A DNA stretch of 64,000 bases from Desulfobaculum sp044987625 (lineage in GTDB: Bacteria; Desulfobacterota; Desulfovibrionia; Desulfovibrionales; Desulfovibrionaceae): the NCBI RefSeq assembly GCF_044987625.1, contig NZ_JBJDSB010000001.1, forward strand, positions 930,001 through 994,000, given 5' to 3'. The position numbers and the translations under genes were made by a program. A model generated the notes under the pieces. The model ran no database searches. It saw only the letters and a program-made list of their open reading frames with translations, and had not been told where the DNA came from. Positions 40,704 to 50,378 of this stretch are shown piece after piece (position 1 is the first letter of the stretch; each line of letters opens with the position of its first letter).

Positions 40704-41474
40704 ATGACGCAATATACAGCCGCATTCCACGGCCTTTCCCTTGTGCTGGGGCTTTGCCTCGGCAGTTTTTACAACGTGTGCATCCACAGAACCATCTCCG
40801 GCGAATCCGTTGCCAATCCGCCGCGCTCCAAGTGCCCACAATGCGGGCATTTCCTTGCGTGGTGGGAAAATATTCCCCTACTCAGCTACGCCCTTTTACT
40901 GGGCAAGTGCCGCTCGTGCCGCTGCCACATCAGCGCGCGCTATCCCCTTGTGGAGGGGCTGAGCGCCCTACTCGCCCTGGCCCTTGCCATCACCTTTGGC
41001 CCCGGCCCCAAGTGGGCGGCGTATATGGCCTTTAGCGGGCTGTTTATCGTTATCAGCTTCATTGACCTTGAGACCTACACCCTGCCCCTGCGGCCCATGC
41101 TCATCGGCTCGCTGGCCGCGCTGGGCCTTGCGCCAACGGTGCTTGGCGTGGACCTTGTGGACTCCATGCTGGGGGCTGTTGTCGGCGCGGGGCTTTTCTG
41201 GACGGTGAACGCCGTGTACACGCGCGTTCGCGGCGTGCAGGGGATGGGCGAGGGGGACGTGTATCTCATCTTCCTCATCGGCGCGCTGACCGGGCTGTCC
41301 ATGCTGCCGCCCGTTATCATCATCAGCGCGGCAACCGCCGGCATTGTGGGCTTTATCGCCGCGCGCGGCGACGGGGACAAGCGCGAATCCGCCCTGCCCT
41401 ACGGCCCGTTTCTGTGTCTTGCGGCCATCCTCGTCATTCTGTGGGGCGATGTGTACACCGCCCTTGTCGGATAG
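40704..41474 (+). CDS. pilD: Prepilin peptidase / leader methylase
   Basis: 256 residues. GLCLGSFYNVCIHR at the N-terminus, the Zn-type pairs CPQCGHFLAWWENIP and CRSCRCHIS, then about six membrane helices. The two catalytic Asp lie in FIDLETYTLPL and in GMGEGDVYLIFLIGA, where the usual GMGDxK reads GEGDVY but keeps the Asp. It cleaves and N-methylates type IV pilin-like leaders at the inner membrane. No pilus genes are nearby. Confidence 0.9.
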   Translation: MTQYTAAFHGLSLVLGLCLGSFYNVCIHRTISGESVANPPRSKCPQCGHFLAWWENIPLLSYALLLGKCRSCRCHISARYPLVEGLSALLALALAITFGPGPKWAAYMAFSGLFIVISFIDLETYTLPLRPMLIGSLAALGLAPTVLGVDLVDSMLGAVVGAGLFWTVNAVYTRVRGVQGMGEGDVYLIFLIGALTGLSMLPPVIIISAATAGIVGFIAARGDGDKRESALPYGPFLCLAAILVILWGDVYTALVG

Positions 41475-41533
41475 CGGCCCGCCCCGCGGGGCCTCCTGAG
41501 GAAGCCCCGCCGCGGCGGACCGAAACAGCGCGT

Positions 41534-42304
41534 CTAGGCGGTCCACGCGGCCATGAATTCGCTGGCCGTGCCGCCTTCGCGCAGGTGGGTAATCAGGGCG
41601 CTGCCAAAGACCACAGCGTCCAGATGCTCGCCCACGCCCGCAAGCTGGGACGGCTCCTTAATGCCGAAGCCCAGCGCCACGGGGATGTCAAAGCACGCCT
41701 TGGCCTCGGCCAGCTTCTCGCCAACCAGCGCCTGCACGTCCACCTGCCCGCCGGTGACGCCAAGCACGCTCACCACGTAGCAGAATCCGCCAAAGCCTTT
41801 GGTGTACAGCGCCATGCGCTCCGCCGAGGTATTCAGGCCAATAAGCGGCACCAGTTCGGCGTCTGTGTCCTTGAGGGCATGCAGCAGGTCTCCGGCTTCC
41901 TCAAAGGGCAGGTCCGGCACGATGAAGCCGTCCACACCGGCGGCCGACGCATCGGCGGCGAGGCGCTCGTAGCCGTACTGGTAAAAGGGATTGGTGTAGC
42001 CCATAAGCAGGACCGCGGCGTCAATGTCCGCGCGGTGCTTTGGCAGCTCACGCAAAATCCACTCCAGCGTCACGCCGCGTTCAATGCATTCCAGCGCGGC
42101 CTGCTCCACCACCGGGCCATCGGCCACGGGGTCGGAAAAGGGCACGCCAATTTCAATAACATCCGCTCCGGCCGTGCTCAGTTCCTTGAGGATGTCAAAG
42201 AATGCCTCAAGGCTGGGAAACCCTGCCGGAAGATACGCGATGAGGCCCTTGCGCCCCGCCTCGTTTGCCTGCCGTATGCGACTCGTCAAATTCGATGCAG
42301 CCAT
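41534..42304 (-). CDS. trpA: Tryptophan synthase alpha chain
   Basis: 256 residues. LPAGFPSLEA, GADVIEIGVPFSDPVADGPV (catalytic Glu and Asp), LLMGYTNPFYQYG and GFGIKEPSQL are seen. It cleaves indole-glycerol phosphate and passes indole to TrpB. Start ATG 42304 has GGAG 5 nt upstream. Last gene of the 12-kb aro-trp operon; trpB ends 44 bp before it. Confidence 0.97.
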   Translation of the reverse strand: MAASNLTSRIRQANEAGRKGLIAYLPAGFPSLEAFFDILKELSTAGADVIEIGVPFSDPVADGPVVEQAALECIERGVTLEWILRELPKHRADIDAAVLLMGYTNPFYQYGYERLAADASAAGVDGFIVPDLPFEEAGDLLHALKDTDAELVPLIGLNTSAERMALYTKGFGGFCYVVSVLGVTGGQVDVQALVGEKLAEAKACFDIPVALGFGIKEPSQLAGVGEHLDAVVFGSALITHLREGGTASEFMAAWTA

Positions 42305-42348
42305 ATCATTCTCCACGGCGGCCAGTGCCGCCTGCATGCTGTTGCGTC

Positions 42349-43515
42349 TTAGAGGTCCAGTTCCGCGATGATGCCAAGGTCCTTGTCGCCGCGTCCGGAA
42401 AGGTTCACCACCACATTGCTGCCTGGCTCAAATACATCGATGTTCTCCAGCACGTACGCCAGCGCGTGGGAGGATTCCAGGGCGGGGATGATGCCTTCCT
42501 TGCGGCACAGGGCGCGGAAGGCGCCAAGGGCCTGATCGTCGGTCACGCTCACGTATTCCGCACGGCCCGAGGTCTCCAGATGCACGTGCTCCGGCCCAAC
42601 GCCCGGATAGTCCAGCCCCGGCGCAACAGAGTGCGAGGGCATAATCTGGCCGTCCGGCGTCTGAAGCAGGCGGCTCTTGGCCCCATGCAGCACGCCTTCG
42701 GTGCCCTTGGTGATGCTGGCGGAATGGTAGCAGTCCGGCGTGCCCTCGCCCGCGGCCTCGACGCCCACAAGGCGCACCTCGCGGTCCTCAAGAAAGGGAT
42801 GGAAGATGCCGATGGCGTTGGAGCCGCCGCCCACACAGGCGACAATGGCGTCCGGCAAACCGCCGAATTTCTCCACGCTCTGCTGGCGCGTCTCGTGCCC
42901 GATCACGGTCTGAAAGTCGCGCACCAGCTCCGGGAAGGGGTGCGGCCCAACAACGGAGCCAAGGCAGTAGTGCGTGGTCCCCTGCTCCGCAATCCAGTGG
43001 CGCAGGGCGGCGTTGGTGGCGTCCTTGAGGGTTTTGGTGCCGGAGTGCACCGGGCGCACCTCCGCGCCGAGCAGCTCCATGCGCCGCACGTTGTGCGCCT
43101 GCCGCTCCACGTCCGTGGCGCCCATGTACACAACGCATTCAAGGCCGAGGGCGGCCGCCGCCGTGGCCGTCGCCACGCCGTGCTGCCCCGCGCCGGTCTC
43201 CGCCAGCAGGATGGGCTTGCCCATGTGCTTGGCGAGCAGCGCCTGCCCCATGGTGTTGTTGATTTTATGCGCGCCGGTGTGGGCGAGGTCCTCACGCTTG
43301 AGCCAGATATTGAAGCCCACCTCCTGCGACAGGGTGCGGCACAGGGTCAGCGGCGTGGCGCGGCCCACATAGTCCGAAAGCAGTTGGGCATAGTCCGTCA
43401 AAAAATTGCGGGACCGGACAATGCGCGCCATGGCCTCCTCAAGTTCCTCCAGCGGGGGCATGAGGAGCTCCGGCACAAACTGACCGCCGAAGGCTCCGTA
43501 GTATCCTTTCTGCAT
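42349..43515 (-). CDS. trpB: Tryptophan synthase beta chain, operon copy
   Basis: 388 residues. LAHTGAHKINN (PLP Lys), AETGAGQHGVAT, ACVGGGSNAIGIFHPF and NLSGRGDKDLG are intact. It is the presumed partner of the adjacent TrpA. It starts at MQKGYYGAFGG; the ATG 43515 has GGAGG at a slightly long distance. A much longer upstream open frame overlaps trpF and is not used. The other trpB at 34 kb is expressed from its own attenuated promoter. Confidence 0.96.
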   Translation of the reverse strand: MQKGYYGAFGGQFVPELLMPPLEELEEAMARIVRSRNFLTDYAQLLSDYVGRATPLTLCRTLSQEVGFNIWLKREDLAHTGAHKINNTMGQALLAKHMGKPILLAETGAGQHGVATATAAAALGLECVVYMGATDVERQAHNVRRMELLGAEVRPVHSGTKTLKDATNAALRHWIAEQGTTHYCLGSVVGPHPFPELVRDFQTVIGHETRQQSVEKFGGLPDAIVACVGGGSNAIGIFHPFLEDREVRLVGVEAAGEGTPDCYHSASITKGTEGVLHGAKSRLLQTPDGQIMPSHSVAPGLDYPGVGPEHVHLETSGRAEYVSVTDDQALGAFRALCRKEGIIPALESSHALAYVLENIDVFEPGSNVVVNLSGRGDKDLGIIAELDL

Positions 43516-43588
43516 ATCTCTGTGGCCTCCAACTCCGCCACACGGCGGAGGATTGAGTGTTCTTCTCGTTGTCGTTGTCACAAACGGT

Positions 43589-44218
43589 TTACGCGCCGCG
43601 CAGGAGCGCCAGCGCCTGCCCCACAAGGACCTCGTCCTTGCGTCCGGGCGCGGACTCCACGCCGGAATTGAGGTCAACGCCGTCCGGCGCGCACTGCTCC
43701 AGCGCCGCGGGCAGCGTCTGGGGCGACAGCCCCCCGGCAAGGAGCCACGGCGTTGGACTGCGCAATCCGGCCAACCCCGCAAAATCAAGGGTCCGGCCAT
43801 GGCCGCCGCCGGCGATTCCGGCGTCCAGCAAGGCAAGGGCCATGGCGCCATCAAAGGCGGCAAGCTCCGCCTCCAGCCCGGCGCGGCGAGCATGGACCTC
43901 CGGGCGGAACACGCGCATAACGCGCTGCGGCCCAATGGCCATGCACGCCGCGCGGTCGTGGTCTCCGGCCAGTTGGGCAATATCCAGCCCGGCGCGGGCC
44001 ATGATGTCTTGCACTTCGCCTACGCCCTGCGAGACAAACACGCCAACGCGCACCACGCCCGGCGTGCGGATGGCCGCCGCGTCCTCCGGGGCGATATTAC
44101 GGGGGCTTGCCGGATGGAAAATAAAGCCCAACATACCCGCGCCATGACGGATGCACATGTCGGCGTCCGCCTGCCGCGTCATGCCGCAGACCTTCACCCG
44201 AAAGCGCGCGCCGCTCAT
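43589..44218 (-). CDS. trpF: Phosphoribosylanthranilate isomerase
   Basis: 209 residues, TIM barrel. VKVCGMTRQADADM has the catalytic Cys, GFIFHPASPRNI the phosphate site, and LAGGLSP near the end the second phosphate loop. The catalytic Asp is in ALLDAG. ATG 44218 overlaps the trpC stop by 4 bp. Confidence 0.94.
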   Translation of the reverse strand: MSGARFRVKVCGMTRQADADMCIRHGAGMLGFIFHPASPRNIAPEDAAAIRTPGVVRVGVFVSQGVGEVQDIMARAGLDIAQLAGDHDRAACMAIGPQRVMRVFRPEVHARRAGLEAELAAFDGAMALALLDAGIAGGGHGRTLDFAGLAGLRSPTPWLLAGGLSPQTLPAALEQCAPDGVDLNSGVESAPGRKDEVLVGQALALLRGA

Positions 44219-44988
44219 GATGCGCCCCCCGTGGTCAGCCGCCGCAGCGCGCCCGCCGGGTCGCCGCCCTCCATAAGGAAGGTGCCCACCAAAACGGCGT
44301 CATACCCCAGCCCGGCCAGCTCGCTGACCTGCGCATGGGTGGTGATGCCGCTGGCGCTAACCCACAACTCGCCGGACTGCTTGCGCTCAATGAGCGTGCG
44401 GGAGGTTTGCACGTCCACGTCCAAGGTGTCCAGGTCGCGGTTATTCACCTGAATAAGGCGCGCGCCTGCGGTGCGGGCGCGGGCAAGGTCGTCCGCGTCA
44501 AAGACCTCGGTCACGGGCGTCAGGCGCAGGTCGCGGCACAGGGTCAAGAGTTCCGCCAGCCGGTCAACATCCACCATCCGCGCAATGAGCAATACGGCGG
44601 ACGCGGGCGTGGCCGCCGTCTGCACCAGTTGCAGGGGATGCAGGATGAAGTCCTTGCGCAGGAGCGGCAGTCCGCTGGCGCAGGCCTCGCCCAAAAACTC
44701 CAGCTTGCCACGGAAGTGGTCGGCCTCCGTCAGCACGGACATGGCCGCCGCGCCGCCACGGGCGTAGGCATCGGCCACATCCCGCGCGCGCAGGTGCGGG
44801 GCAATGTCTCCCCGGCTGGGAGAGGCGCGCTTGTATTCAGCAATAATCGCCCCCGGACCGTGCTGGACAAGACGCTCCACAAAGGGCGGACGCGGCCCGG
44901 CATAGGGCGCGGGCAATGCGCCGCGCGCCTGCATGTCCTCAAGGGCGGCTATCTCCGCCGCCTTGGCATTGGCAAACCGCTCAAGCAT
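44215..44988 (-). CDS. trpC: Indole-3-glycerol phosphate synthase
   Basis: 257 residues. IIAEYKRASPSRGDI has the catalytic Lys, AMSVLTEADHFRG, LLRKDFILHPLQL, VNNRDLDTLDVD and GTFLMEGGDP are standard. Monofunctional. Overlaps trpD by 8 bp and trpF by 4 bp. Confidence 0.96.
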   Translation of the reverse strand: MLERFANAKAAEIAALEDMQARGALPAPYAGPRPPFVERLVQHGPGAIIAEYKRASPSRGDIAPHLRARDVADAYARGGAAAMSVLTEADHFRGKLEFLGEACASGLPLLRKDFILHPLQLVQTAATPASAVLLIARMVDVDRLAELLTLCRDLRLTPVTEVFDADDLARARTAGARLIQVNNRDLDTLDVDVQTSRTLIERKQSGELWVSASGITTHAQVSELAGLGYDAVLVGTFLMEGGDPAGALRRLTTGGAS

Positions 44989-45985
44989 TGATCAACGTCT
45001 CCCCGGCCCCGGACGCCAGCGCCTCACGCGCGGTGTCCATGGCCTCGCTGAGGGTGTAGTCGTCCTCCAGCAGGAACAGGCACATGCCCAGATTCAGCGC
45101 CGTCATCTCGCGCATGGCGATGGGACCGCGACCGGCCAGCACCTCGCGCAGGGCGTCCACGGCTTCCTCGCGCCCGCGTACGGCCACGGCCTCGGGCGCA
45201 TGCAGGGCAAAGCCAAGGTCGCGCGGGTCAAGGCGCTCCTCGCGCAGCCAGCCGTCGCGCACCTGCACAATATCATTCACGCCAAAGGGGGTGAGTTCAT
45301 CAAACCCGCCAGCGCCGTGCACCACCGCCGCGCGCGTCACGCCGGTATTCGCCAGCACCGTCGCCATCCGCAGCACAAATTCCGGCATGGCCACACCCAG
45401 CAGTTGATGCGTCGGCCGCGCGGGGTTCAGCAGCGGGCCCAGCAGGTTAAAGAGCGTGCGGCAGCCAATTTCCTTGCGCACCGGCATCACATGCTTGAAC
45501 GCCGGATGGTAGCCCGGCGCAAACAGAAAGGCGAAATGCCGCTCCGCAAGCTCCCCGGCCACGGCGTCCGGCTCCGTGGTCAGCGACAGCCCAAGGGCCT
45601 CCAGCGCGTCAGCGCTGCCGCAGGTGCTGGAGACGGAACGGTTGCCGTGCTTGACCACGTCGTACCCCATGCCCGCGAGGGTCAGCGCCACCGCCGTGGA
45701 GCAGTTGAAACTGCACTGCCCGTCGCCGCCCGTGCCGCAGGTGTCGATGCGCTTGCCGGTCAGCCCCGGCACCAGCCGCGCCTGCTCAAGGGCCGCGCGC
45801 ACCGCCGCCGTCAGCTCAAGGGACGTCTCGCCCTTGGTCTTGAGGCCCATGAGGAACGACCCGGCCTGCGCCGGCGTCATGCTGCCATCCATCAGGCGGC
45901 GGAAGCTCTCCTCGGCCATCTCTTGCGGCAAATCCTTATGAAACGCCAGAAGTTCCAACACTTCGGCCATGTGCATCCCTGTCAT
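44981..45985 (-). CDS. trpD: Anthranilate phosphoribosyltransferase
   Basis: 334 residues from MTGMHMAEV. DTCGTGGDGQCSFNCST is the PRPP loop, VVKHGNRSVSSTCGSADALE the anthranilate site, LFNLLGPLLNPARP follows. The start ATG 45985 has AAGGG 5-6 nt upstream; two more ATGs follow within 18 bp. Separate from trpG, which is a distinct gene 29 bp upstream. Confidence 0.96.
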   Translation of the reverse strand: MTGMHMAEVLELLAFHKDLPQEMAEESFRRLMDGSMTPAQAGSFLMGLKTKGETSLELTAAVRAALEQARLVPGLTGKRIDTCGTGGDGQCSFNCSTAVALTLAGMGYDVVKHGNRSVSSTCGSADALEALGLSLTTEPDAVAGELAERHFAFLFAPGYHPAFKHVMPVRKEIGCRTLFNLLGPLLNPARPTHQLLGVAMPEFVLRMATVLANTGVTRAAVVHGAGGFDELTPFGVNDIVQVRDGWLREERLDPRDLGFALHAPEAVAVRGREEAVDALREVLAGRGPIAMREMTALNLGMCLFLLEDDYTLSEAMDTAREALASGAGETLINA

Positions 45986-46014
45986 ATTTCCCTTCCTTCT
46001 GCGAATAACGTTCG

Positions 46015-46629
46015 TTACGCACCGGCGCGCGCCGCGTGCTGTGTGTTGACAAGCCCCTCGGGAAACCGCGCCAGCAGCGCCAGCCCTTCCGGAGTGAGCA
46101 TGGATTCGGGATGGAACTGCACGCCCACCCACGGCCTGTCCACATAGCGGATGCCCATAACCTCGCCCATCTCCGTGCGCGCGGTGACCACCAGCCGCCG
46201 TTTGGCCTCTTCCGAGGCGTTTTCCACATCCACAATCAGGGAGTGGTAGCGGCCGACCGTCACCGGACTTGGCATATCCGCAAACAGCCCTTGGCCGTCG
46301 TGGGTAATGTCCGACACCTTGCCGTGCATGATGCGCCCTGCCTGCACCACAGGCGCGCCGGCAAACTCGCCCAGCACCTGATGCCCAAGGCACACCCCAA
46401 GCACCGGCACTGACGGGTCAAGACGCCCGAGGAATTCAAGGCACAGCCCGGCATTGGCAGGGCAACTCGGCCCCGGCGACAGGCACACACTGGTCACCTC
46501 GCCGCTGTCCGCCAGTTCAAGGACGTGGGGGTCGTCGTTCTTCAGGACAAGGGGCGCACGCCCCAGCCGCTGGAACGCCTGCACCAGATTGAAGGTGAAG
46601 GAATCGTAGTTATCAATCAGCAAGAACAT
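46015..46629 (-). CDS. trpG: Anthranilate synthase component II (glutamine amidotransferase)
   Basis: 204 residues. LIDNYDSFTFNLVQ, GVCLGHQVL (catalytic Cys), and QFHPESMLT (catalytic His and Glu). Supplies ammonia to TrpE. The start overlaps the trpE end by 17 bp, so translation is coupled. Confidence 0.96.
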   Translation of the reverse strand: MFLLIDNYDSFTFNLVQAFQRLGRAPLVLKNDDPHVLELADSGEVTSVCLSPGPSCPANAGLCLEFLGRLDPSVPVLGVCLGHQVLGEFAGAPVVQAGRIMHGKVSDITHDGQGLFADMPSPVTVGRYHSLIVDVENASEEAKRRLVVTARTEMGEVMGIRYVDRPWVGVQFHPESMLTPEGLALLARFPEGLVNTQHAARAGA

Positions 46630-48028
46630 CGCCGCCTCCGCGTCCTTTGAGTATCTCTCCCAATACGCGCGCCTTGTTGGCGCACTCCTCCCATTCGCGC
46701 TCCGGGTCGGAATCGAACACGATGCCCGCCCCGGCCTGCCAATGCAGGGTGCCGTCGCGCACCCACATGCTGCGGATGGTGATGCCCGTGTCCATGTCCA
46801 CACGCCCCTTGTCGAGGCCAACCCAGCCGATGGCACCGGCGTACGGTCCGCGCGCTTGCGGCTCCATGTCCGCGATGATTTCCATGGCCCGCACCTTGGG
46901 CGCGCCGGAGACCGTGCCCGCCGGAAATGCCGACGCCAACACGTCGAGGGCGTCCAGCCCCTCGCGAAGGCGCGCGCTCACATACGAGGTCAGGTGCATC
47001 ACGTGGGAAAAGCGCTCCACCTGCATGAAGGAATCCACGCTCACGCTCCCGGCCGTGGCGATGCGGCCAAGGTCGTTGCGGCCAAGGTCCACCAGCATCA
47101 CGTGCTCGGCGCGCTCCTTGGGGTCGGCAAGAAGCTCTTCGGCCAGCGCAGCGTCCTCGGCGGGCGTCGCCCCGCGCTTCCGCGTTCCGGCGATGGGACA
47201 GGTGGTAAGCTCCCCGTCGTCGCACCGCACCAGCAGTTCCGGCGACGAGCCAAACAGTTCAATGCCCGGCAACCGCATAAAGAAGAGATACGGCGAAGGG
47301 TTCACCTGCCGCAGGCGGCGGTACAGCACAAAGGCGTCGCCCGAAAACGGCGCGGAAAAGCGCGTGGACAGCACCGTCTGGATGCATTCGCCCTGTTTGA
47401 TGAGGTCTATGGTGCGCTCCACACTGCGCATATAGTCGCGCTTGCCGGGGTGCACGCTGGTTTCGCCGATGTCCGGATTCACGGCGGCGCGGGCCACGGC
47501 CTTCATATCCACCTGCGGCTTCACGCCAGGATTCAGCGTCAGCAAGCACAGGCGGCTGCGCAGGTGGTCAAAAATCGCCACGTTGCCGGGCAGGACAAGG
47601 CAGGCCTCGGCGTCCTCGGGGTGCAGGACCTCGGCGAGCTTGGGCTCAAACATGCCCGCCGCGCCGTAGCCGAAGTAGCCCACCAGCCCGCGCGTGATGG
47701 CTGGCAGGTCCTCAAAGCCCTCCTCCGGCGTGATTTCAATGCGGCGCATGGCCTCGCGTACGCCGTCCATGTAGGGCATGTCCGCCAGCTCGCGCAGCGG
47801 CTCAAAGCGCGGGTCACGCACGCCAATTTTCAGCTTGCCGCCGTCGCAGGACAGACGCAGGGCAAAATTCCACGCCACAATGCTGTAGCGCCCGTGGCGG
47901 CCGTCCACCTGCGCGCTCTCCAGCAGGATGCCCTGCCGCTGCCCCACCAACCCGAGGAAAAGGCTGATTGGGGTCTGTATGTCCGCAGGCATCCATTTGC
48001 CGTGCTGCCGTACCGATATGCTGCTCAT
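46613..48028 (-). CDS. trpE: Anthranilate synthase component I
   Basis: 471 residues from ATG 48028 (GCGGAGG upstream; ATG 48067 has none). Feedback site ILLESAQVDGRHGRYS, then chorismate-binding parts GTRKRGATPAED, DLGRNDLGRIA, TVSGAPKVRAMEII and AGAGIVFDSDPEREWEE. The LLES motif predicts inhibition by tryptophan. The short gap to tyrA contains a terminator but no Trp-codon leader, so control appears to come from the leader at 53.7 kb, with possible partial termination here. Confidence 0.96.
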   Translation of the reverse strand: MSSISVRQHGKWMPADIQTPISLFLGLVGQRQGILLESAQVDGRHGRYSIVAWNFALRLSCDGGKLKIGVRDPRFEPLRELADMPYMDGVREAMRRIEITPEEGFEDLPAITRGLVGYFGYGAAGMFEPKLAEVLHPEDAEACLVLPGNVAIFDHLRSRLCLLTLNPGVKPQVDMKAVARAAVNPDIGETSVHPGKRDYMRSVERTIDLIKQGECIQTVLSTRFSAPFSGDAFVLYRRLRQVNPSPYLFFMRLPGIELFGSSPELLVRCDDGELTTCPIAGTRKRGATPAEDAALAEELLADPKERAEHVMLVDLGRNDLGRIATAGSVSVDSFMQVERFSHVMHLTSYVSARLREGLDALDVLASAFPAGTVSGAPKVRAMEIIADMEPQARGPYAGAIGWVGLDKGRVDMDTGITIRSMWVRDGTLHWQAGAGIVFDSDPEREWEECANKARVLGEILKGRGGGDVLAD

Positions 48029-48156
48029 GCTGTCCTCCGCGAGTGCTGCGGTCTTGAAGTTCTGCATTGGCGGGTGGTCCCCCGCCCCATTCTACCCGAT
48101 ATTCGCATCCATCACACGGCGGCCCCGCCCAGCGCATCCACCCCCGGCGCGGCATG

Positions 48157-48195
48157 AAAAAAGGCCGCATCCCGGAGGGGGGATGCGGCCTTTTT
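48157..48195. terminator. Hairpin between tyrA and trpE
   Basis: GGCCGCATCC / GGATGCGGCC, 10-bp perfect stem, flanked by A6 and T5, thus terminator-like on both strands. On the minus strand it would divide the aro part from the trp part of the operon. No leader peptide accompanies it, and a separate promoter before trpE was not identified. Confidence 0.75.
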
Positions 48196-48229
48196 CTGGT
48201 GGTGCGCCGTTATGACGGCTGGCAAAAGG

Positions 48230-49003
48230 TTACACGTCTCCCCCAAGGGTATCACGACGCCACCACCAATTGGCCCGCTCGGCCAGCAGTTCAATGTCGC
48301 CACCAGCGGCGATGTTGAGCATGGAACGGAACGCGCGCACGCTTTCCTGCGTGTGCGGATTCACGTCCATAAGACCGCAGAACAGCTCGGCGTCCTCGGT
48401 CAGCATTTTGCGGGCGGCATCAAGGCGGCGGTTAAAGGAGGGGGTGATGAATTTTTCCAGTTCCTCGCGTCCGGCCAGCGCCGCAAAGTACGACACCGTG
48501 GTCACGAAATTGAGGCCCTGAATGGCGGCCATGGCGCTGTCGTGCTCGTCCACCGTGGTCATGAAGGAATCAAAGCCCATGCGGGCAAAGCAGGCCTGCA
48601 CCGCATCGCGCGCGGCGTCGTCCCGGCCACCGGCCACGGCCACGCGCCGGTCATCCGCGCTGGGCGCGGGGCCAAAGAGCGGGTGCGTTCCCACAACGGG
48701 ACCGTCATAGACGGCCATCATGGCCGCCACGGGGGCCACCTTCACGGAGCAGATGTCCGCCAGAATCTGCGGCGGCGTCATCACGGACGCGCACAGCGCG
48801 GCGACCTCCTGCATGGCGGAGGCAGGAACCGCCAACAGCACAAGGTCCGCACCGCGCGCGGCTTCGGCCACGGCAGAGCGGGACAGCGGCCTGTCCACGC
48901 CGCGCACGCCAAGTCCACACGACTCGGCCCGCTGCATGAACAGCTGTCCCATTCGGCCCTGACTGCCGACGACAAGGAGGCTTTCTATCTGCATACCGTT
49001 CAT
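48230..49003 (-). CDS. tyrA: Prephenate dehydrogenase
   Basis: 257 residues. SLLVVGSQGRMGQLF is the NAD(P) loop; LVLLAVPASAMQEV, LADICSVK, VVGTHPLFGPAP and QGLNFVTTVSYF are typical of TyrA. It leads to tyrosine. The frame is open back to GTG 49009, which overlaps the aroA TGA; ATG 49003 or 48994 is more likely. Ends at a strong hairpin before trpE. Confidence 0.93.
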   Translation of the reverse strand: MNGMQIESLLVVGSQGRMGQLFMQRAESCGLGVRGVDRPLSRSAVAEAARGADLVLLAVPASAMQEVAALCASVMTPPQILADICSVKVAPVAAMMAVYDGPVVGTHPLFGPAPSADDRRVAVAGGRDDAARDAVQACFARMGFDSFMTTVDEHDSAMAAIQGLNFVTTVSYFAALAGREELEKFITPSFNRRLDAARKMLTEDAELFCGLMDVNPHTQESVRAFRSMLNIAAGGDIELLAERANWWWRRDTLGGDV

Positions 49004-49005
49004 TC

Positions 49006-50361
49006 TCACTCAGCGCGGCCCGCCACCACATGGCGGACAGCAGCCCATTCGTCCCAGAAACCGGGAAAAGATTTGGAAACGCACTCCGGTGTATCAAAGT
49101 GCGGCACAACGCCGGAAAGCTCCAGCACGGACAGACTCATGGGAATGCGGTGGTCGCCGTAGGTGGCAAGGTCCACCGCGCCGGGGCGGATGGGAGCCGG
49201 ATCAATGATGAGGCCGTCATCCGTGGTCGTCACCTTGGCGCCCACTTTGGCCAGCTCCGTGGCCGTGGCGTCAAGGCGGTCGCATTCCTTAATGCGCAGA
49301 TGCGCCGCGCCGGTAATGACGGTCCGCGACGTGGCGTGGGCCGCCACAACCGCCACCGTCGGCACGATGTCCGGGCACGAGCCCATGTCCACCGTCACCC
49401 CGCGCAGGCCGCCGGACACCGGCGGCGCAACCAGCACGCCGTCCTCGGACCACGTGATGCGCGCGCCCATCAGGCCAAGGATGTCCAACATGGCGCGGTC
49501 GCCCTGCAGGGAATCCATACGCAGGCCGCTCACCTGAACAGGATGCGGCCCGACAGCCCCCGCCGCAAGAAAGTACGACGCGTTGCTCCAGTCGCCCTCC
49601 ACGGCGTAGTCGCCGCTGACATAGGCGCCCGGCTGCACCACAAAGCGCACATGGCCGGGGCGTGCGGCGTCCATATCCCGCCAGTCGGTATCGGCCCATT
49701 GGCCGCCTTGGCTGCGGGTCTGCACGCGCACATCAATGCCGAAGTCGTCCAGAATCTGCAGCGTCAGTGCCACATACGGCCACGACACGACCTTTTCGCC
49801 GCCAAGGGCGACGGTTGTCGTCTCGCGGGCGCACGCAGCGGCCAGCAGCACGCCGGAGAGGTACTGACTGCTCTCCCCGGCATCAACAGTGACCGCGCCG
49901 CCCGGAAAGCCCGAGGCGGAGAGAACGAACGGCGGAAACCCCTTTTTCCCTTCCCAAACGAACTGCGCGCCGAGGTCTTCAAGCACATTCGCAAGCGCAC
50001 CGATTGGGCGCTCGTGCATGCGGGGCGCTCCGTGGAGGCGAAAGCGCCCTCTGCCCGCCGCGACAACACCAGTCATCAAACGGCAGGTCGTGCCCGATTC
50101 GTGTACGTTCAAGTTCGCCGGTTCGTTCTCCCCGCCACGGGGCAGGCCTGAAACCCCATCCACGACGACAGTGTCGCCACGGCGTTCGATGGTCGCCCCG
50201 CAGGCGCGCAGGCAGTCCATCGTCCGGTCGAGGTCCACGCTATCCAAAACCCCGGTCAGCCGACTCTGTCCCTGCGCCAACGCCGCTGCGATGACGGCGC
50301 GGTGCGACATGGACTTGCTGGCCGGAGCCTTGACTCGGACGGTGGCATGAGAAATATGCAT
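49006..50361 (-). CDS. aroA: 3-phosphoshikimate 1-carboxyvinyltransferase (EPSP synthase)
   Basis: 451 residues. KAPASKSMSHRAVIAAALA (PEP/S3P site), NVHESGTTCRLMTGV, MHERPIGAL, and late DHRIPMSL. The usual NAGTAMR segment reads ESGTTCR, a Class-II-like variant of the glyphosate-site loop; this is a remark only. ATG 50361 has GGAG about 10 nt upstream. Lies between the DUF2283 gene and tyrA. Confidence 0.94.
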   Translation of the reverse strand: MHISHATVRVKAPASKSMSHRAVIAAALAQGQSRLTGVLDSVDLDRTMDCLRACGATIERRGDTVVVDGVSGLPRGGENEPANLNVHESGTTCRLMTGVVAAGRGRFRLHGAPRMHERPIGALANVLEDLGAQFVWEGKKGFPPFVLSASGFPGGAVTVDAGESSQYLSGVLLAAACARETTTVALGGEKVVSWPYVALTLQILDDFGIDVRVQTRSQGGQWADTDWRDMDAARPGHVRFVVQPGAYVSGDYAVEGDWSNASYFLAAGAVGPHPVQVSGLRMDSLQGDRAMLDILGLMGARITWSEDGVLVAPPVSGGLRGVTVDMGSCPDIVPTVAVVAAHATSRTVITGAAHLRIKECDRLDATATELAKVGAKVTTTDDGLIIDPAPIRPGAVDLATYGDHRIPMSLSVLELSGVVPHFDTPECVSKSFPGFWDEWAAVRHVVAGRAE

Positions 50362-50378
50362 GGATGGATTCTCCAACG

